The notes under the pieces are model-generated. The model was not told where the DNA came from. It did no database searches and saw only the letters and a list, made by a program, of their open reading frames with translations. DNA of 64,000 nucleotides from Chlamydia caviae GPIC (GTDB lineage: Bacteria; Chlamydiota; Chlamydiia; Chlamydiales; Chlamydiaceae), in the NCBI RefSeq assembly GCF_000007605.1, contig NC_003361.3, positions 992,001 through 1,056,000 of the forward strand. The letters run 5' to 3'. Position numbers and translations under genes: made by a program. Positions 1-8,093 of the stretch are shown in pieces (the stretch's first letter is position 1; each line of letters starts with the position of its first letter).

Positions 1-694
1 TAAAGTGCGGGTACCATGGAGAATCTTTAGGAAGAAGCTGTACACGACTATTTTGTAAGATACGTCCCTTTTCTTCAGCAATGCCTTGAATGCCTTTATC
101 GGAGAAATTCATAGCATGTTGATCTACCACATTCGTGATTACAGCAACCTCGGGCTCTACTATAGAAAGTAAATCCTTCATATTCCCTGGTTCAGAGACG
201 CCCATTTCTAAAATGATAAAATCTTCATTGCCGTCTGCCATTAATAAGCTTAAGGGAACAGTAAGTTGAGAGTTGTAGCTTTTAGGGCTCGCGTATACCT
301 TATACACTGAGGAAAGAAAAGTATTTGCAAATACTTTTGTTGTTGTCTTTCCGATAGACCCGGTAATCCCAACGATTGTTCCTTGAAATAGATGACTTTG
401 GTTTTCTCCGGCTTCTTTCAATGCTTCTGTAGGATCATTAACAATAATTAACTCTAACCCGAAAGAATCTCCACAATAGTCTTTAGAAACTACTGCTGCC
501 ACGGCTCCCGCCTGCGCGGCATGTTTAAGGAAACGGTGTCCGTCTGTACATTGCCCAGAAAGAGCAAAAAATAAATCTCCTGGACGCACCTGACGGCTAT
601 CAATAGCAACCCCAGAAATCTTTTTCCCAGACCTTGGGTATTTCACATCAGATAACATTAACGATACCCAATCTTCTAATAAGATAGACTGCAT
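1..694 (-). CDS. murF: UDP-N-acetylmuramoyl-tripeptide--D-alanyl-D-alanine ligase (MurF), 3' part beyond window
   Basis: This is the N-terminal ~231 residues of MurF, the cytoplasmic ligase that adds D-Ala-D-Ala to the UDP-MurNAc tripeptide in peptidoglycan precursor synthesis. The ATG at 694-692 opens a frame that runs off the left edge without a stop. The Mur ligase N-terminal domain contains VAIDSRQVRPGDLFFAL (about residues 29-45), and the ATP-binding loop GSIGKTTTK lies at about 112-120. The central and C-terminal ligase domains are outside the window. The identification rests on the family motifs. It fits the retained, reduced peptidoglycan pathway of chlamydiae, as does rodA at 49680-50819. 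It is read away from the neighbouring tRNA-Cys gene. Confidence 0.93.
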   Translation of the reverse strand, partial: MQSILLEDWVSLMLSDVKYPRSGKKISGVAIDSRQVRPGDLFFALSGQCTDGHRFLKHAAQAGAVAAVVSKDYCGDSFGLELIIVNDPTEALKEAGENQSHLFQGTIVGITGSIGKTTTKVFANTFLSSVYKVYASPKSYNSQLTVPLSLLMADGNEDFIILEMGVSEPGNMKDLLSIVEPEVAVITNVVDQHAMNFSDKGIQGIAEEKGRILQNSRVQLLPKDSPWYPHF

Positions 695-925
695 TCCTCG
701 ACCTTTTGTCTATGATTAAAGTACACTCACTTAGAATAATACTATTTGAGTGGTCATACGATTTATGAATTCTAGGATTGAATCAGAGAGCATTTCAAAT
801 ATTTTGTTCGTCAATATAAATAAACATACTACATGAATGCAAGCAACGTTATAACACTCTCGTAAGATTTCCTACTGACTATAAAATCGTATTTCGCTTA
901 AACTAGGGTTTTCTTTCGCTTTTTT

Positions 926-996
926 GGTGGCATAGCCAAGCGGTAAGGCCGAGGCCTGCAAAGCCTCTATCCCCGGTTCGATTCCGGGTGCCACCT
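926..996 (+). tRNA. tRNA-Cys (GCA anticodon)
   Basis: The sequence folds as a cloverleaf. The acceptor stem GGTGGCA (926-932) pairs with TGCCACC (989-995). The anticodon loop CTGCAAA carries GCA, and the T arm CCGGTTCGATTCCGG is standard. The discriminator base is T996, as expected for cysteine tRNA. No CCA is encoded in the gene. It lies between divergent murF and the GroEL paralogue. Confidence 0.96.
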
Positions 997-1074
997 TTCT
1001 TTTTATCTAAGGTATTGTACTCTAAAAAATGACTTGGTAGTGTGAGTTTTGCTTAAGACTTCTTGGAGGCTACC

Positions 1075-2595
1075 ATGTTAGACAAGGAAAACTCTCTGTA
1101 TGATACAGATAAAAAACTTTTCCTTGGAATAGACAAGGTCTTTCACTCCATCAAGGACCACTACGGCCCGGTGAGCTCATCTCTATCTTTTTTTGAGCAT
1201 CAAGGTTATCTATCTTTATCTCGTATCACGTTAACAGATCCTCATGAAAATATCGGTGTGGATTTTGCTAAAGCCATGGCAAAGAAAATCCATAAAAAAT
1301 ATCTTGACGGCGTCACTACAGGGGTCATTCTACTCTATACTCTTCTTAAAGAAAGTTACCTTTTTTTAGATCAAGGTTTGTCTCCTTATAAACTTTGTTT
1401 TGCTTTAAGAAAAATGAAAGAGAAACTTTTAACATCTTTAACGAAACATTCTTGGCCTTTAAAAGATAGTAATAAAGCTAGAGGAATTATTTTTTCTTCT
1501 CTTCCAGATCCTAAAATTGCTACAGAATTGACAGAAGCTTTTTCCTCTGTAGGTTCTGAGGGATTCATTTCGTTGTCACTCGGCATTCCCCATATACAGG
1601 TAACTCGCGGATTAAAAATTCCCTGTGGGTATATCTCTCCTTATTTCATTTCTCAACCTACGCAGCGAACGATTATACTTTCTCATCCCCGTATCTTTGT
1701 TACTGATAAAAAGATTACCTCAGTTCTTAGCTTCTTCCCTCTACTTCAAGAATTACAAGAGAATGGAGAACGCTTGCTGATTTTCTGTAAGGGCATAGAT
1801 CAAGATGCTCTTGCTACATTTACAGTAAATAAACTTGAGGATCTTTTACAAATTGTTGTCGTCGATTTAAACAACCCCTCCTTGGATTCAACTTTTGCTG
1901 AAGATATTACCCTATTCACAGGAACTACAGTTTTCTCCCAGAGCTTTTCTCCAGCTACCCAACTCCCTGAACGCGCATCTTTAGGTTCTTGTGCTTCTGT
2001 AGAAATCTCTGAAGAAGAAACGGTCATCATTCATGGAAATAGCGTCTCTGAAGTTCTAGCATTAAAAATACATCAAATAGAAGAAGAAATACGCACCAGC
2101 TCTTCTCAAGAGAAAAAAACGGCATTGACAAAGAGAAAACACCGCTTACAAGGTTCTGTTGCCATCGTTCCTGTCTGCGAAGAAACCAAGTTTTTCTATT
2201 CCTCCGCTCTCTCCGCATTAACATCTGCCTTAGACAAAGGTTATATTCCTGGAGGTGGCGCAAGTCTATTCTATGCTTCTTTGAATCTATATGATGAGGA
2301 GAACCTCTCTGAAGAAGAACAAGCTGCTATGCATGTGACACAGATGTGTTGTCGCGCTCCTTTAGAGCAATTAATCAGCAACCTAAAGTTAGACAGTAAA
2401 ATGGTTATCGATAAACTCCTATCGTTATCCACCCCCAGTTTAGGTATGAATGTTCTTTCTCAGCAGATAGAAGATTTTATTGCTTCAGGAATTTTAGATC
2501 CCCTAGCTAAAATCACCGATATTTTTTCCCTGGCGCTAGAAACAGGATTAAATATACTTTCATCAAAAGTAATCATTAACGATGTAAATAAATAA
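1075..2595 (+). CDS. groEL3: Divergent GroEL/Cpn60 paralogue (GroEL3 type), probably without normal ATPase activity
   Basis: This 506-residue protein aligns with the GroEL family along its whole length. An upstream in-frame TTG exists at 1063, but ATG 1075 has GGAGG five bases before it and is preferred. The ATP-pocket motif DGVTT (residues 78-82) matches GDGTTT of E. coli GroEL, and YIPGGGASL matches the GGG turn near the C-terminal equatorial domain. By eye alignment, the positions of GroEL Asp52 and Asp398, needed for ATP hydrolysis, are occupied by Phe and Ser. The Gly-Gly-Met tail is absent, and there is no groES beside it. Chlamydiae are known to carry three GroEL genes, two of them divergent. 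The function of this copy is unknown; a holdase or specialised role is inference. Confidence 0.9.
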   Translation: MLDKENSLYDTDKKLFLGIDKVFHSIKDHYGPVSSSLSFFEHQGYLSLSRITLTDPHENIGVDFAKAMAKKIHKKYLDGVTTGVILLYTLLKESYLFLDQGLSPYKLCFALRKMKEKLLTSLTKHSWPLKDSNKARGIIFSSLPDPKIATELTEAFSSVGSEGFISLSLGIPHIQVTRGLKIPCGYISPYFISQPTQRTIILSHPRIFVTDKKITSVLSFFPLLQELQENGERLLIFCKGIDQDALATFTVNKLEDLLQIVVVDLNNPSLDSTFAEDITLFTGTTVFSQSFSPATQLPERASLGSCASVEISEEETVIIHGNSVSEVLALKIHQIEEEIRTSSSQEKKTALTKRKHRLQGSVAIVPVCEETKFFYSSALSALTSALDKGYIPGGGASLFYASLNLYDEENLSEEEQAAMHVTQMCCRAPLEQLISNLKLDSKMVIDKLLSLSTPSLGMNVLSQQIEDFIASGILDPLAKITDIFSLALETGLNILSSKVIINDVNK

Positions 2596-2980
2596 ACTAT
2601 GCGGAAGTCTTATATTGCTAGATATACAGCGCGAACTTTTGCTCAATAGCTTTATTTTCAATATTTCGAAGAGATTAAAATATTGCTATTTCATGTGAAC
2701 TACAAACAAAATAGTTAATGAGAAAATCCTGACACAGTACTATGTTTGCTTTCGTGTTTTGTTTAGAGATATTTTAAAACGAGAACGCTGTTTCCCTTCT
2801 TTTTAAATATCAGAAAAACACGCTATCTTTGTTATTTCGAAGATAAAAATTTATCACTATATTTCCTTTCCTACTGAGGAAAGAGCTTAAATTATTGTAA
2901 ATATTGATAGAAAAAACAGGGATGTCTTTTTTTATTAGCTTATAGCTTTTAAAAATAGACTATCCTTAGGGAAACAGACT
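2596..2980. other. AT-rich intergenic region (385 nt)
   Basis: This stretch lies between the GroEL paralogue and the phosphoesterase. It is rich in A and T. I see only short weak hairpins, for example CTTTCC-TACT-GAGGAAAG near 2867-2884, and no tRNA, repeat or plausible ORF. It presumably holds the end of the groEL3 transcript and the promoter of the next gene, but I cannot place either with confidence. Confidence 0.5.
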
Positions 2981-3862
2981 ATGCATAACAAATCTTCAGA
3001 AGCTCATCGTATTATTCATATCTCTGATGTGCATTTTTGTGTCTTTCCTAAGAATCCTTTAACCTGTCTAAATAAAAGATTTAAAGGAGCGTTGCGCCAA
3101 GTATTCGGTGGTGTGACATTCCAATCATCCACAATAGCTGAACGTTTCCCAGACCTAGCTGTAAAATTACAAGCGGATAGCATTTGCATTACGGGTGACT
3201 TTTCTCTAACAGCTTTGGACGCAGAATTCTTACTTGCTCAAGATTTTGTGAACAACCTAGCACGAAATGCTTCTGTCTATGTGCTTCCTGGAAATCATGA
3301 TGTGTATACTCAAAAAGCACTGAATCATCAGACGTTCTATCAATATTTTCCTAATACACAATTACAAAATGAGCAAATTTCCTTTAACAAACTTGTAGAT
3401 CATTGGTGGTTAGTCTTACTAGACTGTTCGTGTTTGAATGGTTGGTTCTCAGCAAATGGCATGATAAAATCCTCGCAAATTTCTATTTTAGAAAACTTTA
3501 TTCTCAGTCTGCCCCCACAAGAAAATATTATTATTGCCAACCACTACCCTCTTTTACCTACAAAAGACCCCTCTCATGATTTAATTAACTACTTACTTTT
3601 ACAACACGTCCTGAAAAAGTATTCTAACGTACGTTTATATCTTCATGGACATCATCATCAGGCTGCGGTTTATAACTGTAAAGATCACGCACCGAATATG
3701 ATTTTAAATAGTGGGTCTATTTCATTACCCTCTAACGCACGCTTTCATATTATAGATCTATACCCTCAAGGGTACCACGTCTATACCACAGCAATAACAA
3801 ATCTCCTAGACACTAAAGAACCTTTAGAGATTTCTATAGAAGCAAGTTTGGAGTCTTGGTAA
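2981..3862 (+). CDS. Calcineurin-like metallophosphoesterase
   Basis: This 293-residue cytoplasmic protein carries the full set of metallophosphoesterase motifs in order: ISDVHF (Asp16, His18), ITGDFS near residue 70, LPGNHDV near 106, NHYPLL near 187 and HGHHHQ near 222. These Asp, Asn and His residues bind the two catalytic metals in the family. The substrate cannot be told from sequence; related proteins act on cyclic nucleotides, nucleotides or phosphoproteins. AGGGAAA precedes the ATG. The gene corresponds in position and family to the conserved chlamydial phosphoesterase between groEL3 and efp. It is probably transcribed alone, since both flanks are noncoding. Confidence 0.88.
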   Translation: MHNKSSEAHRIIHISDVHFCVFPKNPLTCLNKRFKGALRQVFGGVTFQSSTIAERFPDLAVKLQADSICITGDFSLTALDAEFLLAQDFVNNLARNASVYVLPGNHDVYTQKALNHQTFYQYFPNTQLQNEQISFNKLVDHWWLVLLDCSCLNGWFSANGMIKSSQISILENFILSLPPQENIIIANHYPLLPTKDPSHDLINYLLLQHVLKKYSNVRLYLHGHHHQAAVYNCKDHAPNMILNSGSISLPSNARFHIIDLYPQGYHVYTTAITNLLDTKEPLEISIEASLESW

Positions 3863-3911
3863 TTTTTTAAGAAAAGACAAGGGCAAAAATGGAAGAAATT
3901 GTGTAGGGAAA

Positions 3912-4133
3912 CTACACACCTTCTTCGCAAATTTTTTCTGCAATAGCTCGAAATACCTCTGGGGTATCAGGAACGTCGCAATGAGAAATGTCACGAGTAG
4001 ATTCCGGCATAGCGATGAGTTTTTCAACCCAAACTTTCCGCTTCTTTTGTTCTTCAAGAACTAAAGCCTTGTCTCGCAATTTTTTAAGTAGCTCTGCCTC
4101 TGCAGATAGCTCTTTTGTTTTTTTCGTTTCCAT
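3912..4133 (-). CDS. Small conserved chlamydial protein of unknown function
   Basis: This 73-residue, highly charged protein starts METKKTKEL and is mainly helical: Lys- and Glu-rich through residue 45, followed by a short acidic tail with two Cys. A GTG 12 codons upstream (4169) could extend it. I prefer the ATG because the extra residues look non-coding and have no clear ribosome site; the choice is weakly supported. It follows efp on the same strand after a 58-nt gap and may be co-transcribed with it. I recognise no domain, signal peptide or membrane segment. The position matches a small hypothetical gene conserved next to efp in chlamydiae. Confidence 0.7.
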   Translation of the reverse strand: METKKTKELSAEAELLKKLRDKALVLEEQKKRKVWVEKLIAMPESTRDISHCDVPDTPEVFRAIAEKICEEGV

Positions 4134-4191
4134 ATCACGGAATCTAAGAAAATCGTGTTTTTTACACAATAGAACTTCTTATAGCTAAAAA

Positions 4192-4764
4192 CTACTTAGA
4201 AACTCGAGATTCGTAACTACCTGTACGTGTATCTATTTTAACAACCTCACCTTCTTCAATGAAAATAGGAACCATAATTTTTGCTCCTGTATTTGTCACT
4301 GCAGGTTTTAATACTCTTCCTGAGGCTGTGTCTCCACGTACACCTGGCGCTGTTTCAGCAATGGTAAGCTCCATAAAAATTGGAGGCTCTACGCCAATAA
4401 CGTTACCGTTATACAAAACTAATGTATAGATCGTATCTTCTAATAACCACTGACGGATGTTTTCTATTTTGTCCCAGAAGATCATCTCCTGTTCAAATGT
4501 CTCATCATCCATGAAGGTAGCACCTTCTTGATCTGAATAAAGGAAACGCATCTGTTGTTCTCGTACATCCGCGGTTTCTACAGATTCTCCGGATTTAAAC
4601 GTCCTTTCAATAACTCTTCCCGTTAGGAAATTTTTTACCTTAATCCTATTGAAAGCTTGGCCTTTTCCTGGTTTTACAAAGTCATTTTGTAAAATCAAGT
4701 AAGGTTGACCATCTATTTCTATTCTTAATCCTACACGAAATTCACTAGTGCTTACACGAACCAT
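4192..4764 (-). CDS. efp: Elongation factor P (EF-P)
   Basis: EF-P relieves ribosome stalling at polyproline stretches by entering between the P and E sites. The 190-residue length is usual. The N-terminal KOW-like domain carries the loop FVKPGKGQAF, whose lysine (around residue 34) is the position modified in many bacteria. The two OB domains follow, with the family's closing region near GSYESRV. AAGGA lies about 11 bases before the ATG. Chlamydiae are known to have two efp genes; the other is not in this window. I see no lysine-modifying epm genes nearby. The gene is divergent from amn across a 199-nt gap. Confidence 0.95.
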   Translation of the reverse strand: MVRVSTSEFRVGLRIEIDGQPYLILQNDFVKPGKGQAFNRIKVKNFLTGRVIERTFKSGESVETADVREQQMRFLYSDQEGATFMDDETFEQEMIFWDKIENIRQWLLEDTIYTLVLYNGNVIGVEPPIFMELTIAETAPGVRGDTASGRVLKPAVTNTGAKIMVPIFIEEGEVVKIDTRTGSYESRVSK

Positions 4765-4963
4765 GGGGCCATTTATCCTTAAAATTCTCCTATTTATGTT
4801 ATCTAGGACATTTTCCTTTGTCCAGAAGAATGTCTTGTATAGCTTAGGATCTACAATAATAAAAAATTATTACTTTTAGTTTAAATGCGCAATTTTCCTA
4901 TATGCCATATTAAACATATTATTTGATCTCGATAATATCTAGTTAAACTAGGGCGGCAAAAGC

Positions 4964-5839
4964 ATGTTTAAGAAAAAAGACACCCATATCAATGAATCAA
5001 AAATAGCCCAGGACATGTTAGAGCGTTATTCTGGATCGACTGTTGAAGAATTTTGCCCTTACTTGCTCTTAACAAATTTTGCTTACTATACTCATGTATT
5101 CGCAGAGGCATATCAAGTCCCCATTTCAAAAGGATCGATGTTTTCTGCAGCACACGCTCCTCAAGTGAATACTTCTATTCTTGATTTTAAGCTGGGATCT
5201 CCTGGAGCGGCTTTAACTGTGGACTTATGTTCTTTTCTCCCCCATGTAAAAGCTGCTGTGATGCTAGGTATGTGTGGAGGATTACGTTCGCACTATCAAG
5301 TTGGAGATTATTTTGTTCCCATAGCTAGTATTCGAGGAGAAGGAACTTCTGACGTGTATTTCCCTCCTGAAGTTCCTGCTTTAGCGAACTTCATGGTTCA
5401 AAAGACCATCACAGAGATATTAGAAGAGAAAAAATCGAGTTATCATATCGGAATTACCCACACGACAAATATCCGTTTTTGGGAATTCAATAAAGAATTT
5501 CGAAAGAAACTCTATGAAAACAAAGCACAAACTATAGAAATGGAATGTGCTACGTTATTTTCCGCAGGTTATAGAAGAAATCTTCCCATAGGAGCTTTGC
5601 TGGTCATTTCCGACTTACCATTAAGGAAAGAGGGAATAAAGACTAAGGAAAGCGGAAATTTGGTGTTGAAAACATACACGGAAGACCACATCACCACAGG
5701 AATTGATGTCGTTACAAAATTAAACATAGTATTGAAAAACCGTCCTACAAAAGCCAATAAAGGCCTACCTCACATGGAGCTGGGAGAAGCTGACGATACT
5801 ATGCCTAAAAATTCCGGGATTTCAGATAGTGATTATTGA
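4964..5839 (+). CDS. amn: AMP nucleosidase (phosphorylase superfamily)
   Basis: The 291-residue protein is a nucleoside phosphorylase/nucleosidase-fold enzyme expected to split AMP into adenine and ribose 5-phosphate. AAVMLGMCGGL and VGDYFVPIASIRGEGTSD match the nucleobase/ribose-binding loops, and IEMECATLFSAGYRRNLPIGALLVISD holds the Glu-Met-Glu ribose motif followed by the catalytic Asp region. It lacks the long N-terminal regulatory domain of E. coli Amn (~480 residues), so allosteric control is probably different. AGGGCGG precedes the ATG. The 3' end overlaps the converging transketolase gene by 7 bases. A nucleosidase of related specificity is possible. Confidence 0.85.
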   Translation: MFKKKDTHINESKIAQDMLERYSGSTVEEFCPYLLLTNFAYYTHVFAEAYQVPISKGSMFSAAHAPQVNTSILDFKLGSPGAALTVDLCSFLPHVKAAVMLGMCGGLRSHYQVGDYFVPIASIRGEGTSDVYFPPEVPALANFMVQKTITEILEEKKSSYHIGITHTTNIRFWEFNKEFRKKLYENKAQTIEMECATLFSAGYRRNLPIGALLVISDLPLRKEGIKTKESGNLVLKTYTEDHITTGIDVVTKLNIVLKNRPTKANKGLPHMELGEADDTMPKNSGISDSDY

Positions 5840-7830
5840 GAAAGTATTCTCTGTAAAATACAGTCCGCAGTAAATCCACAAGCTTCCGCTACATCAGCGG
5901 GAGCTCCCGAATAGCCAAATCTATCCATAGCAATAGCCAAACCATCGAGACCGATATACTTATACCAACCCAATGCAGATCCCGCTTCTATGGAGACTCG
6001 CAAACCTAAATCACCACCGACCACACTTTCTCGATATTCAAAATCTTGTTGTTCAAATAATTCCCAACATGGGAAGGAAATGACTCGAACTTTCTTATCT
6101 AAGTAAATCAGCTCCTGAGCTACAGCTAATGCTAAATGCAATTCTGATCCCGTAGCAAATAAAGTATAGTCGGGCTTACCTTCGGTCTCTTTTAAAACAA
6201 TATAAGCACCACGTCCCACACCCTCTTTAAATGGTCTGTCTGTCTGTGCTAATGTAGGCAAGTTTTGTCGAGAAAGAATCAATGCTGTAGGGCCAAGATG
6301 ACGCAATGCTGCATGCCAAGCCCCCTTCACTTCATTGGCATCTCCAGGGCGGATAACTTGCAGACCTGGGATAGCTCTTAATGACATGATCTGTTCGATA
6401 GGTTGATGTGTAGGACCATCCTCACCAACAAAAATAGAGTCATGAGTAAATTGATAAATAACAGGGAGCTTAGCCAATGCTGCTAAACGAATAGCATTTC
6501 TTAAATAATCAGAGAATACTAAGAATGTTCCTCCAAAAGGTCGAAATACTTGAGAATAGGCTAAACCATTCATAATGGCTCCCATACCAAATTCTCGAAC
6601 ACCATACTTAATATTCCTGCCGGAGAAGTCTTGGCTATTAATTTCTTTAGCCTCTGCTATCCAGGTTCCATCTGAACTTGATAAATCTGCTGATCCCCCA
6701 ATAAGTGAAGGGATATTCTTAGCTAAATTTTGAATTATCTTGTTAGATGCGGCACGACCAGCTATGACTTCTGGCATTTCCACACTTTCAAGTATTGTCT
6801 CTAATGTTTCAGAGGATATCGGCGCTTTTAGAGAAAGAAATTCTTGATGTAAATCGGGGAATTGACGTGACCAAACACGGAAATCATTCTGCCATTCCTC
6901 TTGCACTTTACGATCTTCTTGTAATTTATGGGAAAAGAAGGATTTCACTGCAGGAGAAATGAAGAATTTTTCCTCAGGAAGATGCCAGAAACGTTTTGTC
7001 TGTTCTACGCCATCTTCACCTAAAGGCGATCCGTGAGCCTTATGACTTCCTTCCTTAGGAGAGCCGTGCCCTATAATCGTATGGGCTACTATTAATACAG
7101 GACGCTGTTGCGACTGTTTAATTTTTACAAACGTTTCATGAATCGAGGAAAAATCATAGCCATCGATTTCATAAACTTCCCAGCCGTAAGATTCAAAACG
7201 CTTTTTAACATCTTCAGAACTTACTTCTCCTAAGAAGCCGTCTAAAACAATGTTATTGTAGTCATATATAACGACAAGATTATCTAAGCCTAATGTCCCT
7301 GCCAAGCTACAGACTTCATGGCTAACACCTTCCATCATGCATCCGTCACCGGCTAGGCAATACACCTTACCGTTAAAAATTTCATGTTCAGGGCGATTAA
7401 AGCGCACTTGAAGCATCTTCATAGATAAAGCCATACCTACAGCATTACCTACACCCTGACCTAAAGGTCCTGTAGTAGCTTCAACGCCCTCAGTTTCTCC
7501 AAATTCTGGATGACCAGGAGTTCGTGAATGCAACTGACGAAACTGCTGAAGATCCTCTAAAGAAACATCATATCCAGCAAGGTGAAGGCAGGCATATAGT
7601 AACGCTGAACCATGCCCTGCTGACAAAACAAACCTGTCCCTATCAATCCATAAAGGATCTTTTGGGTTATGTCTCAAAACATAACTATACAGGTACGCGG
7701 CAAGTTCCGCACAACCCAAAGGCAATCCCGGATGACCAGAACCCGCTTTCTGAATGATCTCTATACTTAACTGTTTAAGAGTTCCTGAGATCTTTTCCAA
7801 GATATCTACGTCTACTTCCCTGTTTACCAT
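5833..7830 (-). CDS. tkt: Transketolase
   Basis: Thiamine-diphosphate enzyme of the non-oxidative pentose phosphate pathway, transferring two-carbon units between sugar phosphates. The length of 665 residues is standard. The N-terminal part shows KAGSGHPGLPLGCAELA, the ThDP/Mg-binding GDGCMMEGVSHE near residue 155, and a KAHGSPLG region. The middle domain has YGVREFGMGAIMNG and FSDYLRNAIR, and DSIFVGEDGPTHQP carries a substrate-binding His. The C-terminal domain ends with the ADVAEACGFTAD helix. TTTTAGG precedes the ATG. It is convergent with amn and divergent from alaS. No frame disruption is seen. Confidence 0.97.
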   Translation of the reverse strand: MVNREVDVDILEKISGTLKQLSIEIIQKAGSGHPGLPLGCAELAAYLYSYVLRHNPKDPLWIDRDRFVLSAGHGSALLYACLHLAGYDVSLEDLQQFRQLHSRTPGHPEFGETEGVEATTGPLGQGVGNAVGMALSMKMLQVRFNRPEHEIFNGKVYCLAGDGCMMEGVSHEVCSLAGTLGLDNLVVIYDYNNIVLDGFLGEVSSEDVKKRFESYGWEVYEIDGYDFSSIHETFVKIKQSQQRPVLIVAHTIIGHGSPKEGSHKAHGSPLGEDGVEQTKRFWHLPEEKFFISPAVKSFFSHKLQEDRKVQEEWQNDFRVWSRQFPDLHQEFLSLKAPISSETLETILESVEMPEVIAGRAASNKIIQNLAKNIPSLIGGSADLSSSDGTWIAEAKEINSQDFSGRNIKYGVREFGMGAIMNGLAYSQVFRPFGGTFLVFSDYLRNAIRLAALAKLPVIYQFTHDSIFVGEDGPTHQPIEQIMSLRAIPGLQVIRPGDANEVKGAWHAALRHLGPTALILSRQNLPTLAQTDRPFKEGVGRGAYIVLKETEGKPDYTLFATGSELHLALAVAQELIYLDKKVRVISFPCWELFEQQDFEYRESVVGGDLGLRVSIEAGSALGWYKYIGLDGLAIAMDRFGYSGAPADVAEACGFTADCILQRILSQ

Positions 7831-8093
7831 TTGCCAGACCTAAAAGCGCTTCACAACATACAAAGATTAAAATTATATGGGATGCATTACCAAAAAGCAA
7901 GACTACTCAACTCATTATACGGCTGCATAACTCTTATATCTTCATCTCATACTAGCTTATCTTAATTAGGCGAAACATTTGTTATGTTAAGAATAAAAAG
8001 ATTCTTTCTTAGGATAGTATTAGAGACTAAAATGAATCTCTCCCATATAATTGAAGCAAGTTCAACATTTTTGACATTACAAAGTCATTCCCT

